Origin: JACVRW01 sp963837445
GTDB lineage: Bacteria; Actinomycetota; Thermoleophilia; Solirubrobacterales; Thermoleophilaceae
DNA length: 64,000 bases
Direction of reading: 5' to 3'
Assembly: GCA_963837445.1 (NCBI GenBank)
Contig: CAWINK010000003.1
Coordinates: 1-64,000, forward strand
Each line of letters starts with the position of its first letter. Within the stretch, counting starts at the first letter, position 1. The notes beneath the pieces were generated by a model. That model was not told the origin of the DNA and did not search any database. It was given only the letters and a program-made list of their open reading frames with translations. A program made the position numbers and the translations under genes. Positions 15,987 through 24,131 of this stretch are shown in pieces.

Positions 15987-17369
15987 TCAGCCGTGGATCA
16001 GCCAGCCGTCCGTGGCCCGCGCCGCCTCCATGACGGCCTCGGCGAACGACGGGTGCGCGTGGATGATGCGGGCGACCTCGGGATAGCCGCCCTCCAGCTC
16101 GCGCGCGTTCACGAGCTCCTGGATCAGGTCGGCCGCCTTCGTGGAGACGATGCTGGCCCCTAGAAGCTCGCCGTACTGCTTGTCGCCCACGATCTTGATC
16201 ATGCCGCCGCGGTCGCCGTAGACGGTGGGGGCGCCCACGGCGCCCATCGGGACCTTGCCGACCACGACGTCGTGGCCGGCCTCCTTCGCCGCCTTCTCGG
16301 TCAGGCCGAACGAGGCGACCTGCGGGTGGCAGAAGGTGACGGCGGGCACGTACGCGTAGTCGATCTCGTGGACCTCCATCCCGGCGGAGTCCTCCACGGC
16401 GATGATGCCCTCGTCGGATGCCTTGTGGGCGAGCGCGGGGCCGGGGACCATGTCGCCGATCGCCCACACGCCCTTGAGGCTCGTGCGCAGGTGGCCGTCG
16501 ACCTTGATCAGGCCGTTGTCCTCGCGCTCGATGCCGGCCTCCTCCAGCCCGAGGCCCTCCACGTCGGGCGCGCGGCCGGCGGCGATCACGAGATAGTCGA
16601 ACTCGTCGGTCTCGCCGTTGAAGGTGACCTTCACGCCGTCATCCGAGGCCTCGGCGCCCTCGACCTTCGCGCCCGTCTCGATGCGCACGTTCTGCTTCTT
16701 GATCTCGCGCGCGCAGGCCTTCGCGATCTCGGGCTCCTCGAGCGGCAGGATCTGGTCGAGCGCCTCGATCAGCGTGACCTCGGTGCCGAGCCGCCCGAGC
16801 GCCGAGCCGATCTCGACGCCGGACGCGCCGCATCCGATCACGCACAGCTTCTTCGGCTGCTCGTTCAAGAGCCACATGGCGGCGGTGTCGAGGATGCGCT
16901 TGCCGAACTGCAAATCCAAGATCGGCTTGGGGACCGAGCCCACGGCGAGGATCACGCGGTCGGCCTCGATCTCGGTGCCGTCGAACTGGCCGCCGATCTT
17001 CACGTTGGCGTCGTCGGTGACCGAGCCGAAGCCCTCGATCAGGTCGACCTTGTTCTTCTCGAGCAGCATGCCGACGCCGCTCGTGAGCGTCTTGATCACC
17101 TTGTCGCGGTGCTTCGTGGCGCCGGGGTAATCAACCGACGAGCCCTCGACCTTGATGCCGAAGTCGCCCGCGTGCTGGGTCTCCATGAAGACCTCGGCCA
17201 CGCGCAGCATCGCCTTCGCGGGGATGCAGGCCTCGTTCAGGCAGCGCCCGCCGGTGTTGCCCTTCTCCACCACGGCGGTCTTGAGGCCGAGCTGCGCGGC
17301 GCGGATCGCGGCGACGTAGCCACCGGGGCCCGATCCGATCACGATGCAGTCGTACTTGCTCTCCGGCAT
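15987..17369 (-). CDS. lpd: Dihydrolipoyl dehydrogenase (E3)
   Basis: This is a 460-residue FAD-dependent pyridine nucleotide-disulfide oxidoreductase that reoxidises lipoamide in 2-oxoacid dehydrogenase complexes. The FAD motif VIGSGPGGYVAAIRAAQLG lies at 10-28. The redox pair is Cys43/Cys48 in GGRCLNEACIPAK, where Arg replaces the usual Thr and Glu-Ala the usual x-Gly of GGTCLNxGC. The NAD motif is VIGCGASGVEIGSALGRLG. The C-terminal HAHPSFAEA supplies the His-Glu active-site pair. It is on the same strand as E1alpha/E1beta/E2 but about 5.4 kb upstream, separated from them by the pseudogene block. Confidence 0.95.
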   Translation of the reverse strand: MPESKYDCIVIGSGPGGYVAAIRAAQLGLKTAVVEKGNTGGRCLNEACIPAKAMLRVAEVFMETQHAGDFGIKVEGSSVDYPGATKHRDKVIKTLTSGVGMLLEKNKVDLIEGFGSVTDDANVKIGGQFDGTEIEADRVILAVGSVPKPILDLQFGKRILDTAAMWLLNEQPKKLCVIGCGASGVEIGSALGRLGTEVTLIEALDQILPLEEPEIAKACAREIKKQNVRIETGAKVEGAEASDDGVKVTFNGETDEFDYLVIAAGRAPDVEGLGLEEAGIEREDNGLIKVDGHLRTSLKGVWAIGDMVPGPALAHKASDEGIIAVEDSAGMEVHEIDYAYVPAVTFCHPQVASFGLTEKAAKEAGHDVVVGKVPMGAVGAPTVYGDRGGMIKIVGDKQYGELLGASIVSTKAADLIQELVNARELEGGYPEVARIIHAHPSFAEAVMEAARATDGWLIHG

Positions 17370-17385
17370 AGGGCGGTGAGATTAC

Positions 17386-17898
17386 TTATCTGGCGCGGGT
17401 CGGCCGATCGGGCATCTGGATGCGCGCCATCGCCTTGACCATGAACCAGAACAGCGTGCCGGTGGCCGTGAGGATCAGGAAGAGGATGAGCGCGGCGCCC
17501 ACGTTGTTTGCCGTGACCAGCCCGAGCGAGGAGGCGATCAGGGTGAGCGCGAGCAGCGTCTGCATGCCGAGCACGGCCCAGTACTTCGACTTCCACATGC
17601 CCCACGCGACCACGAGCAGCACGCCGGTGGCGAGGATCGTGTAGGCGAGCGCGCGCGCCCGGTCGTCCTCGTCGACGCCCTGGTCCCACCCGAGCACCAC
17701 GGCGACGATGTTCGCCACGGCGCACAGCACCGCCACGATCGCGCCAACCGTGACGGCGGTGGGGCGCTCGCCGGGAGCGAGCGGCTCCAGCGCGGCGCGG
17801 GCCGCCTCGTTCTTGGCTTCAGTGCGTGACTCTCGGGGCGCGGGAGCTGGACCGGCGGGACCCTGCCTGCCGCGGTTCTTCTTGCGCTTCTTCGCCAT
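17386..17898 (-). CDS. Hypothetical four-helix membrane protein
   Basis: This is a 170-residue protein with a very basic N-terminus (MAKKRKKNRGRQG), a Pro/Ala-rich spacer, and about four transmembrane helices (AVTVGAIVAVLCAVANIVAV; YTILATGVLLVVAWG; VLGMQTLLALTLIASSLGLV; AALILFLILTATGTLFWFMV). I do not recognise a characterised family. It lies 16 bases upstream of lpd on the same strand and may be cotranscribed with it. Confidence 0.75.
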   Translation of the reverse strand: MAKKRKKNRGRQGPAGPAPAPRESRTEAKNEAARAALEPLAPGERPTAVTVGAIVAVLCAVANIVAVVLGWDQGVDEDDRARALAYTILATGVLLVVAWGMWKSKYWAVLGMQTLLALTLIASSLGLVTANNVGAALILFLILTATGTLFWFMVKAMARIQMPDRPTRAR

Positions 17899-17946
17899 GC
17901 GCGCCGCACGTTACCGGCGCATCGATCCCTACGATGCCGGGTTCCT

Positions 17947-19050
17947 ATGGCCCGGATGCAGCGTCTTTTCGCCTTTGCAGTGATCGCCGCGACCCTGCTC
18001 GCGCTGGCTCCCGTCGCCGAGGCGGCCACGCCCCGCGCCCCCAAGGGCTTCTTCGGCGTGATGTGGGACCGCGCGGCCATCGACGGAAGCCCGGTTGACG
18101 AGGACGCGCAGTGGGCGCTCATGCGCGAGTCGGGCGTGGAATCGGCGCGCATCGTGTTCTCGTGGGCGCAGGCCCAGCCGGAGCCGGGGATGGAGCCCGA
18201 CTTCGCGGCCACCGACGCGAAGGTGGAGCGGGCGGTGCGCTACGGGATCGGCCTCCTGCCCGTGGTGCTCTACACGCCCGACTGGGCGGCCACGCACCCG
18301 GCGAGGCAAGGCTCTCCGCCGAAGTTCGCCTCCGACTACGCGGCGTTCATGACGCGCCTCGTGCAGCGGTACGGCCCGCAGGGCAGCTTCTGGGACGAGC
18401 GGCCCGAGCTGCCCAAGCGGCCGCTGCGCGACTGGCAGATCTGGAACGAGCCGCACTTCGACTTCTACTGGTACACGCCGCACGGCTCCTGGGCGCCGGA
18501 GTACGTGGAGCTCCTGCGGGCCGCGAAGAACGCGATCAGGTCCGCCGACCCGGGCGCGCGGGTGGTGCTCGCCGGGTTCGCCGACGCGAGCTGGAAGGTA
18601 TTGACGGCGGCCTACAAGGCCGGCGCGCGGGGCGCGTTCGACGTGGCCACGATCAACCTCTTCACCGGCAGGCCGGGCTTCGTGATGACCGCCGCCCGCC
18701 TGACACGGCACGTGCTCAACCGCGCCCGCGACTTCCGCAAGCCGATCTGGGTCACGGAGACGACCTTCCCGGCGGCGAAGGGCGACGTGCCGGTGCCCGA
18801 AAAGGACTGGCAGCGCCGCTGGTACACGACGAAGCGCGGGATGGCCAAGCGGCTGACGGAGCTCTACAGGCTCGGCAGGGTGAACGCGCGGCGCCTGAAG
18901 CTGCGGCGGATCTACTGGTACACGTGGGCCTCGAGCTACCAAGGCCGGAACGACCTGTTCGACTACTCCGGCCTCGTGCGCATCGCCGACGACGGAGCCG
19001 CGACGTCAGAGCCGGCCCTGCGCGCCTTCAGGCGCGCGGCCCGGCGCTAG
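17947..19050 (+). CDS. Secreted glycoside hydrolase-like protein (clan GH-A type, cellulase/GH39-like)
   Basis: This is a 367-residue secreted (beta/alpha)8 glycosidase candidate. A signal peptide (LFAFAVIAATLLALAPVAEA) is followed by a mature domain starting GFFGVMWDRAAIDG. The putative acid/base is the Glu of WQIWNEPH and the putative nucleophile the Glu of IWVTETTF, the NEP...TE spacing expected of clan A. Substrate unknown. ATG 17947 is used; ATG 17956 is a close alternative. Its stop overlaps the thiE stop tail-to-tail at CTAG. It is one of four such proteins in the window. Confidence 0.8.
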   Translation: MARMQRLFAFAVIAATLLALAPVAEAATPRAPKGFFGVMWDRAAIDGSPVDEDAQWALMRESGVESARIVFSWAQAQPEPGMEPDFAATDAKVERAVRYGIGLLPVVLYTPDWAATHPARQGSPPKFASDYAAFMTRLVQRYGPQGSFWDERPELPKRPLRDWQIWNEPHFDFYWYTPHGSWAPEYVELLRAAKNAIRSADPGARVVLAGFADASWKVLTAAYKAGARGAFDVATINLFTGRPGFVMTAARLTRHVLNRARDFRKPIWVTETTFPAAKGDVPVPEKDWQRRWYTTKRGMAKRLTELYRLGRVNARRLKLRRIYWYTWASSYQGRNDLFDYSGLVRIADDGAATSEPALRAFRRAARR

Positions 19051-19676
19051 CCGGGAAGCGCCTCGCGCAGGCGGCGCGCCGCCTGCTCCGGGTCGGCCGC
19101 GTCCCGGATCGCGCGCACCACGACCACCCTGCGGGCGCCCGCGTCGACCACCTGGCCGACGTTCGCCTCGTGGATGCCGCCGATCGCGAACCACGGCCGC
19201 TCGCCGCCCTTGGCGGCGGCGTGGCGCACGTAGTGGAGCCCCGCGGCGGGGCGGCCGGGCTTCGTGGGGGTCTCCCAGACCGGGCCCACGCTGAGCTGGT
19301 CGGCCTCGGATTCGAGCGCGGCGTCGAACTGCTCCGGCGAGTGTGTCGAGACGCCGATCAGGAGCTGTTCGCCCACCTCTTCGCGCACCTCGCCGGGCTC
19401 GGCGTCGTCCTGGCCCACGTGCACGCCGTCGGCCCCCGCGGCCAGCGCCAGGTCAGGCCGGTCGTTCAGCCAGAACAGCACGTCGTGCTCGCCGCAGGCC
19501 GCGCGGAAGCGCGCGGCCACCTCGAGCAGAGAGTCGTCGCCGAGCTCCTTGTCGCGCAGCTGGACCATGTCGACCCCGCCACGGAGCGCCGCCGGGAGCA
19601 CGTGCTCCGCGGCGGCGTCCACGACGAGGTAGAGCCGGGCTCGCCTGAGGCGCTCGCGCGCTTCGGCGAGCCCCAT
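19047..19676 (-). CDS. thiE: Thiamine-phosphate synthase
   Basis: This is a 209-residue TIM-barrel enzyme joining HMP-pyrophosphate with thiazole phosphate to give thiamine monophosphate. Motifs: VDMVQLRDK (phosphate/HMP-PP site), FWLNDRPDLALAAGADGVHVGQDD, GVSTHSPEQ, and WFAIGGIHEANV near the C-terminus. It ends tail-to-tail with the plus-strand hydrolase (shared CTAG). It is separate from the riboswitch-led thiO-thiS-thiG operon 3 kb away; no THI element is visible in front of thiE itself. Confidence 0.92.
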   Translation of the reverse strand: MGLAEARERLRRARLYLVVDAAAEHVLPAALRGGVDMVQLRDKELGDDSLLEVAARFRAACGEHDVLFWLNDRPDLALAAGADGVHVGQDDAEPGEVREEVGEQLLIGVSTHSPEQFDAALESEADQLSVGPVWETPTKPGRPAAGLHYVRHAAAKGGERPWFAIGGIHEANVGQVVDAGARRVVVVRAIRDAADPEQAARRLREALPG

Positions 19677-19678
19677 TG

Positions 19679-20911
19679 TCAGCCGACGGGGTTCGGTTGC
19701 GCCGCCGGCAGCGAGAGCGCGGCGCCGGGCCGCTTCACCTTGCCGCGGTTCGCCCGGTACCAGCTCCGCAGGGCGTTGTAGCCCACGTTGCGCTTCCCTC
19801 TCGTCGAGACCAGCCCGAGGTCGAAGAACGAGGCACGCACGCTGCGTGGCGGCGAGACCAGCAGGTACTGAAGCTGGCTCTTCACACGCGGGTTCTTCAG
19901 CGCGATCGAGTAGGCCTGCTTGAGGTAGCGCGAGCGCAGCTTCTTCGAGAGGGCGCGGTGGCCCGAGGCGAAGTAGCCGTACTCGGTGAGATACAGCGGC
20001 ATGCGGCCGCCACCGTTCTTCCGCAGCACGCCTGCGCGCGAGAGCTTGTCGAGGGCCCTCGTGAGCCGCGACAGCGTTCCGATGGTCACGTTGTCGGCAC
20101 CGGGGTACTGGTAGTTCGGCGCGTGGCCGAAGTCGTACGGGTGGTGCGCGTAGCCGTCAGCCTTCAGCTTCGGGCACGAGCGCGCGCGCTTGTACTTCTT
20201 GTTCACGCACGTCACGCCGCGCAGGAACGCCAGCGGTGACGTGGAGTAGCCCTTCCGCGAGAACGGCGCGGTCTCGCCGATCAGCACCTTGGCGGCCGGG
20301 TCGGCAGCCTTGATCGCGGCGTAGCCCTTCACGTAGAGCTGGCGGTAGAGCGCGGGACCGGACGCGAGCGGGCCGAGCCACGTCTTCCAGTTGGGCTCGT
20401 TCCAGATGCTGTAGCGGTCCACGCGGCCCTTGAAGTGCGCGGCGGCGAGCGCGGCGAACTTCCCGAACTCCGTGGCGTTCGGCTTGTACCACGCGCGCCT
20501 CGGCACGCGCCGCTTGGCATTTGCCCAGCGCGGCGCAGGGCCGGTGAGCGAGATGTGGATGCGGACGCCGTTCGCGGCGGCCCGGTCGATCAGGGCGTCG
20601 AAGCCGCTGAAGTTGTAGTTGAGGGTGGCCGGCCTGTTCCGCGCATTGAACTGCGCCTCGGGCAGCGTGTAGGCCCACTGGACGTTCACGCGCTGCCGGG
20701 TGATGCCGAGGCTGCGGGTGTACGCGAAGGCCTTGTCGCCGCTCACCTTGTTGTACGTGCCGCTGACGAAGACGGCGTCGTCCTGGATCGCCAGCTCCAT
20801 GCCTCGCGCCGCCTTGCTGTCGCCGGCGTCGATGAGGCAGCCGGTGAGAACGGCTGCGGCCGCGACCAGGGCGGTGAGCAGGGCTCGGGTGGTGCGGGGT
20901 ACGGCAAGCAC
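19679..20911 (-). CDS. Lipoprotein glycoside hydrolase-like protein (clan GH-A type)
   Basis: This is a 410-residue predicted lipoprotein: VAAAAVLTGC places a lipobox Cys at residue 25. The catalytic domain contains IHISLTGPAPRWAN, YSIWNEPNWKTW (acid/base Glu) and PLYLTEYGYFASG (nucleophile Glu). The frame is open to 20989, but GTG 20911 gives a clean lipoprotein signal and has AAGGAG about nine bases upstream. It follows the related gene at 20946-22352 by 34 bases and thiE follows it directly, so the three may share a transcript. The polymer it acts on is unknown. Confidence 0.8.
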   Translation of the reverse strand: MLAVPRTTRALLTALVAAAAVLTGCLIDAGDSKAARGMELAIQDDAVFVSGTYNKVSGDKAFAYTRSLGITRQRVNVQWAYTLPEAQFNARNRPATLNYNFSGFDALIDRAAANGVRIHISLTGPAPRWANAKRRVPRRAWYKPNATEFGKFAALAAAHFKGRVDRYSIWNEPNWKTWLGPLASGPALYRQLYVKGYAAIKAADPAAKVLIGETAPFSRKGYSTSPLAFLRGVTCVNKKYKRARSCPKLKADGYAHHPYDFGHAPNYQYPGADNVTIGTLSRLTRALDKLSRAGVLRKNGGGRMPLYLTEYGYFASGHRALSKKLRSRYLKQAYSIALKNPRVKSQLQYLLVSPPRSVRASFFDLGLVSTRGKRNVGYNALRSWYRANRGKVKRPGAALSLPAAQPNPVG

Positions 20912-20945
20912 GGGGTGAATCTCCTTTATGGAACGGGGACTGCGG

Positions 20946-22352
20946 TCAGAGCACGACGGTCGGCCGCTTGGTCCGCGACAGGCCGCCAAGCCGGACTCGG
21001 AACTTGTGGCGATAGGCCTTCTTCAGGCGCACGATCTGCCTGAAGTAGCCATTTTCGTTGACGGGCAGAGTCGCGATCGAACGGTAGCGACCGCCGGGAG
21101 CCTTCGCCTGAATAGTGGCGACTGGCCCTGCGCCGGTGCGCCCGCCGCCGAACAGCTCGACCACGTCAGGGCCGAGTGAGCGCACCAGGAACGGCAGGCG
21201 GAACGCTCCGTAAACGTACGGCTTCGCCTTTCCGTTGCCGAATCGCAGCCCGGACTGCCACGTGGACCAGCGCTGGAACGGCCGTCCACCACTCGGGCGC
21301 GGCGGGTCGTCGTTCAGCGTGTACTGGGAGTAGCTCGCGATGCGCGGGTCGCGGAACGCGATGAACTCGCTCGCGTCCATGAACGCGGCGGCGCGCTTCA
21401 GCGTCACGCCGAAGATGCGGTCGGGCGGATTCGTCTGGTAGCCGAACTCGGTGATCCAGAGGGGCAGCTTGCGCGGGAGCTTGCCCCGTCGGCCGAGGGC
21501 GTCGAGCATCTTCGTGACGCGGTCGAGCTCGCCGATCGCGGCGTCGCCGGGGCCGTCGTGGATCCCGGGCCCGCCGCGCAGCGTGTACGGGTGGTAGGCG
21601 AGCCCCGAGGTCGGGATGCGGCCGATCCGCCCGCATCCCCGTGCGCGGGCCGCCCGACCGCGGTACTGGCGATAGTTGCGGTCGAGGCACACCATCTCGC
21701 GCAGGAAGTCGAGCGGGCGGAGCTTTTTGGACGAGGTTCCGCCGCGCGGCATCAGCTCGCCGAGCAGGATCCTGTCGCCGCCGTGGCCGGTGGCGCCGAA
21801 TGCGGCGTGACCCGCCAGATAGAGCCTCCGGTAGATCGACGGCGACTGCGGAACCCCTCTCTTGCGCTGCGGGCTGAGCCAGGAGTAGAGGTTCGGCTCG
21901 TTCCAGATCGACCAGATGTGCACGTTGGGGAACTGCCGGCCCACGGCCTCCGCGAAGAGCCCGAACTCCTTCGCGTTGGGGCGCCCGGTGCCCGCTCGCC
22001 CTCTCCCGTTCGTCGCCCATCTCGGCGCCTGCGCCCCGATGCTCAAGTAGGGCTGCATGCCCGCGGCGATGATCGCGTTGATCGCACCGGGATAGGTGTC
22101 CCAGTGGTAGCTCGCGGGGTTGCTTGCGTCGAAACCGGCAGGCCTGCGGCGCCCAGGCGGGACCACGTCGTCCCAATGGAGCTGGACCTTCACCACGTCC
22201 GCGCCGAGCGCGGCGAACTCCGCCGCCGTGGCGTCGGGCTGGCCGAGCATCGCGGCGTTGTCCTGCACGATCAGCAGTTGGCGATCCGAGGCCTGAGCGG
22301 CGGGAGCCGCCACGGCTGCGAGCACGACGAAGATGAGCGTGAGTCGTTTCAT
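20946..22352 (-). CDS. Secreted glycoside hydrolase-like protein with C-terminal beta-domain
   Basis: This 468-residue protein has a signal peptide (MKRLTLIFVVLAAVAAPAAQA). The catalytic domain shows PYLSIGAQAPRWATNG, IWSIWNEPNLYSWLSP (acid/base Glu) and LPLWITEFGYQTNPP (nucleophile Glu). A C-terminal region of about 90 residues (GPVATIQAKAPGG onward) looks like a beta-sandwich. It is clearly paralogous to the protein encoded just downstream. ATG 22352 is preferred to an upstream TTG at 22376 because it gives a standard signal peptide. Confidence 0.8.
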   Translation of the reverse strand: MKRLTLIFVVLAAVAAPAAQASDRQLLIVQDNAAMLGQPDATAAEFAALGADVVKVQLHWDDVVPPGRRRPAGFDASNPASYHWDTYPGAINAIIAAGMQPYLSIGAQAPRWATNGRGRAGTGRPNAKEFGLFAEAVGRQFPNVHIWSIWNEPNLYSWLSPQRKRGVPQSPSIYRRLYLAGHAAFGATGHGGDRILLGELMPRGGTSSKKLRPLDFLREMVCLDRNYRQYRGRAARARGCGRIGRIPTSGLAYHPYTLRGGPGIHDGPGDAAIGELDRVTKMLDALGRRGKLPRKLPLWITEFGYQTNPPDRIFGVTLKRAAAFMDASEFIAFRDPRIASYSQYTLNDDPPRPSGGRPFQRWSTWQSGLRFGNGKAKPYVYGAFRLPFLVRSLGPDVVELFGGGRTGAGPVATIQAKAPGGRYRSIATLPVNENGYFRQIVRLKKAYRHKFRVRLGGLSRTKRPTVVL

Positions 22353-22446
22353 TGAATGGCTTCGGCGTTCCAACACCGGACAAGCGCGAGGTTGCGGTCG
22401 CTGCCCCTGCTAGCGTCCGCCGCGCCCTTCCTAAAGGCCTAGCAGA

Positions 22447-22659
22447 ATGGGAATCGGAACTTCGATATTGCTGATCGCGGTGGGGGCCATCTTGCGCTAC
22501 GCCGTGAACGTGACCGTCTCGGAGATCGAGCTGCAGACGGTTGGGCTGATCCTGATGATCGTGGGAGTGATCGGCCTGGTGATCTCGCTCGCCGTGCTGT
22601 TCATGGCGCAGGACGACGGCCCGCGCCGCACGGACGACTCTCCGACGCGACGCCTCTAA
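22447..22659 (+). CDS. DUF6458-like small membrane protein
   Basis: This is a 70-residue protein with two hydrophobic helices (SILLIAVGAILRYAVNV and VGLILMIVGVIGLVISLAVL) separated by SEIELQT, and a charged tail. The layout matches the actinobacterial DUF6458 family, function unknown. It lies immediately upstream of the TPP riboswitch and ends about 13 bases before it. Confidence 0.8.
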   Translation: MGIGTSILLIAVGAILRYAVNVTVSEIELQTVGLILMIVGVIGLVISLAVLFMAQDDGPRRTDDSPTRRL

Positions 22660-22672
22660 ACTTGGCGCAGGA

Positions 22673-22763
22673 CAACGGGAGCTCGGGCGGACCGGGCTGA
22701 GAGGGCGGCTGCGGCGCCGCCGACCGTCGAACCTGACCGGGGTAATGCCCGCGAAGGGAAGGT
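22673..22763 (+). promoter_or_regulatory. TPP riboswitch (THI element) controlling thiO-thiS-thiG
   Basis: The conserved aptamer core is visible. ACGGGAGCTCG opens it at about 22675, GGGCTGAGAGGG lies near 22694-22705, a GC-rich variable P3 arm (GGCTGCGGCGCCGCC) follows, and GAACCTGACCGGGGTAATGC to GCGAAGGGAAGG closes it (about 22729-22762). These match the TPP-sensing THI box. The 3' strand carries the GGGAAGG that would serve as ribosome-binding site for thiO, so ligand binding probably blocks translation initiation. Confidence 0.93.
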
Positions 22764-22771
22764 GAATCCAA

Positions 22772-23920
22772 CTGCCGCAGAGCACACGCTACGACGCCGT
22801 CGTGATCGGCGCAGGCCTGATCGGCCTCTCCTGCGCATGGCGCGCGCGCCGGCGCGGGCTGTCCGTGCTCGTGGTGGACCGCGCGGACGAGCTGTGCGCC
22901 GGGACCTCGGGAGTGGCGGCCGGCATGCTCGCCCCGGTGACCGAGGCCGACTTCGGCGAGGAGGGCCCGCTGCGGGTGAACCTCGCCGGGCGGGAGCGCT
23001 GGCCCGCATTCGCCGCGGAGCTCGAGGAGGTCACCGGCCTGCCCACCGGCTATCGCGACAGCGGCGCCCTCGTGATCGCGGCCGATCGCGACGACGCGGA
23101 GGCGCTGCGCCGCCTGCATGACTTCCAGCGCTCGCTGGGCCTCTCGGCGGAGTGGCTCGCGCCCTCGCGCTGCCGGGCGCTCGAGCCCGGTCTCTCGCCG
23201 CGTATCGCCGGGGGAATCCTGGCGCCGCAGGACGGGCACGCCGACCCGCGCGCGACGGTGAGCGCGCTGGCCGCGGCTGTGGAGGAGGTTGAGCTCGGCG
23301 TTGAGGTCGACGCGATCGAGCACGAGGGCTCGGCGGTGACGGGCGTGCGCACGAGCGCGGGGACGATCGCGTGCGAGCAGGTGGTGGTGGCGGCCGGGCC
23401 CTGGAGCGCGGCGCTCGATCCGGTCGGCCACGGCCCCCCGGTCCGGCCGGTGAAGGGGCAGATCCTGGAGCTGCGCACGCGCGGTGCGATGCAGGAGCCC
23501 TTCGAGCGCGTGCTGCGCACGCCGCGCTGCTACCTGGTCGCGCGCGGCGACGGCCGCGTGATCCTCGGCGCTACGGTCGAGGAGCAGGGCTTCGACACGG
23601 CCGTCACGGCCGACGGCGTGTTCCGGCTCCTCGAGGCCGCCTGGGAGGTGCTGCCGGAGGTCGGCGAGCTGGAGCTTGTGGGAGCGAGAGCCGGCCTTCG
23701 CCCCGGCACACCGGACAACGCGCCGGTGGTGGGCCCCGGCGAGCTGGACGGGCTCGTGTGGGCCACCGGCCACTGGCGCAACGGCGTGCTGCTCGCGCCG
23801 CTCACGGGTGAGGTGGTGGCGGGTCTGCTCGCGGGCGAGCCGCTGCCTGAGGACTTCGCCGCGCTCAGCCCGGGGCGCTTCGCGCGGAGCGCGCGCGCGA
23901 TCGACGGGGTGCGGGCATGA
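22772..23920 (+). CDS. thiO: Glycine oxidase ThiO (FAD-dependent)
   Basis: This FAD enzyme of the DAO family oxidises glycine to the iminoacetate used for the thiazole ring. The Rossmann motif VVIGAGLIGLSCAWRARRRG is at the N-terminus; ARAGLRPGTPDNAPVVGPGE and ATGHWRNGVLLAPLTGEVVA are near the C-terminus. The start is a problem: the first strand DAVVIGAG begins before GTG 22802, and the only earlier in-frame candidate is CTG 22772, about nine bases after GGAAGG. Alternatively a GTG at 22762 in another frame (MNPTAAEHT) would be the true start if two bases were missing near 22787. It overlaps thiS by four bases. Confidence 0.88.
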   Translation: MPQSTRYDAVVIGAGLIGLSCAWRARRRGLSVLVVDRADELCAGTSGVAAGMLAPVTEADFGEEGPLRVNLAGRERWPAFAAELEEVTGLPTGYRDSGALVIAADRDDAEALRRLHDFQRSLGLSAEWLAPSRCRALEPGLSPRIAGGILAPQDGHADPRATVSALAAAVEEVELGVEVDAIEHEGSAVTGVRTSAGTIACEQVVVAAGPWSAALDPVGHGPPVRPVKGQILELRTRGAMQEPFERVLRTPRCYLVARGDGRVILGATVEEQGFDTAVTADGVFRLLEAAWEVLPEVGELELVGARAGLRPGTPDNAPVVGPGELDGLVWATGHWRNGVLLAPLTGEVVAGLLAGEPLPEDFAALSPGRFARSARAIDGVRA

Positions 23921-24129
23921 CGGTGGTGATGCTGAACGGCGAGCGCCGTGAGCTGGCCGGACGCGCGACCGTTGCGGCGGCCGTGGAGCTGGCCGGTGCG
24001 CCCGAGGGTGGGCGCGGCGTGGCGGTGGCGCTCGACGGCGAGGTGGTGCCGCGCGGCGAGTGGGCAAGCACCGAGCTGCGCGAGGGCCAGGAGCTCGAGG
24101 TGCTGCGCGCGGTGCAGGGAGGGGCGTGA
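23917..24129 (+). CDS. thiS: ThiS sulfur-carrier protein
   Basis: This 70-residue ubiquitin-fold sulfur carrier starts MTVVMLNGERREL and ends EVLRAVQGGA. It is adenylated and thiocarboxylated on a C-terminal Gly-Gly and delivers sulfur to ThiG. An extra Ala follows the Gly-Gly here, so the terminus must be trimmed before activation, or the Ala tolerated. ATG overlaps the thiO stop (ATGA); ThiG follows at once. Confidence 0.85.
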   Translation: MTVVMLNGERRELAGRATVAAAVELAGAPEGGRGVAVALDGEVVPRGEWASTELREGQELEVLRAVQGGA

Positions 24130-24131
24130 GC

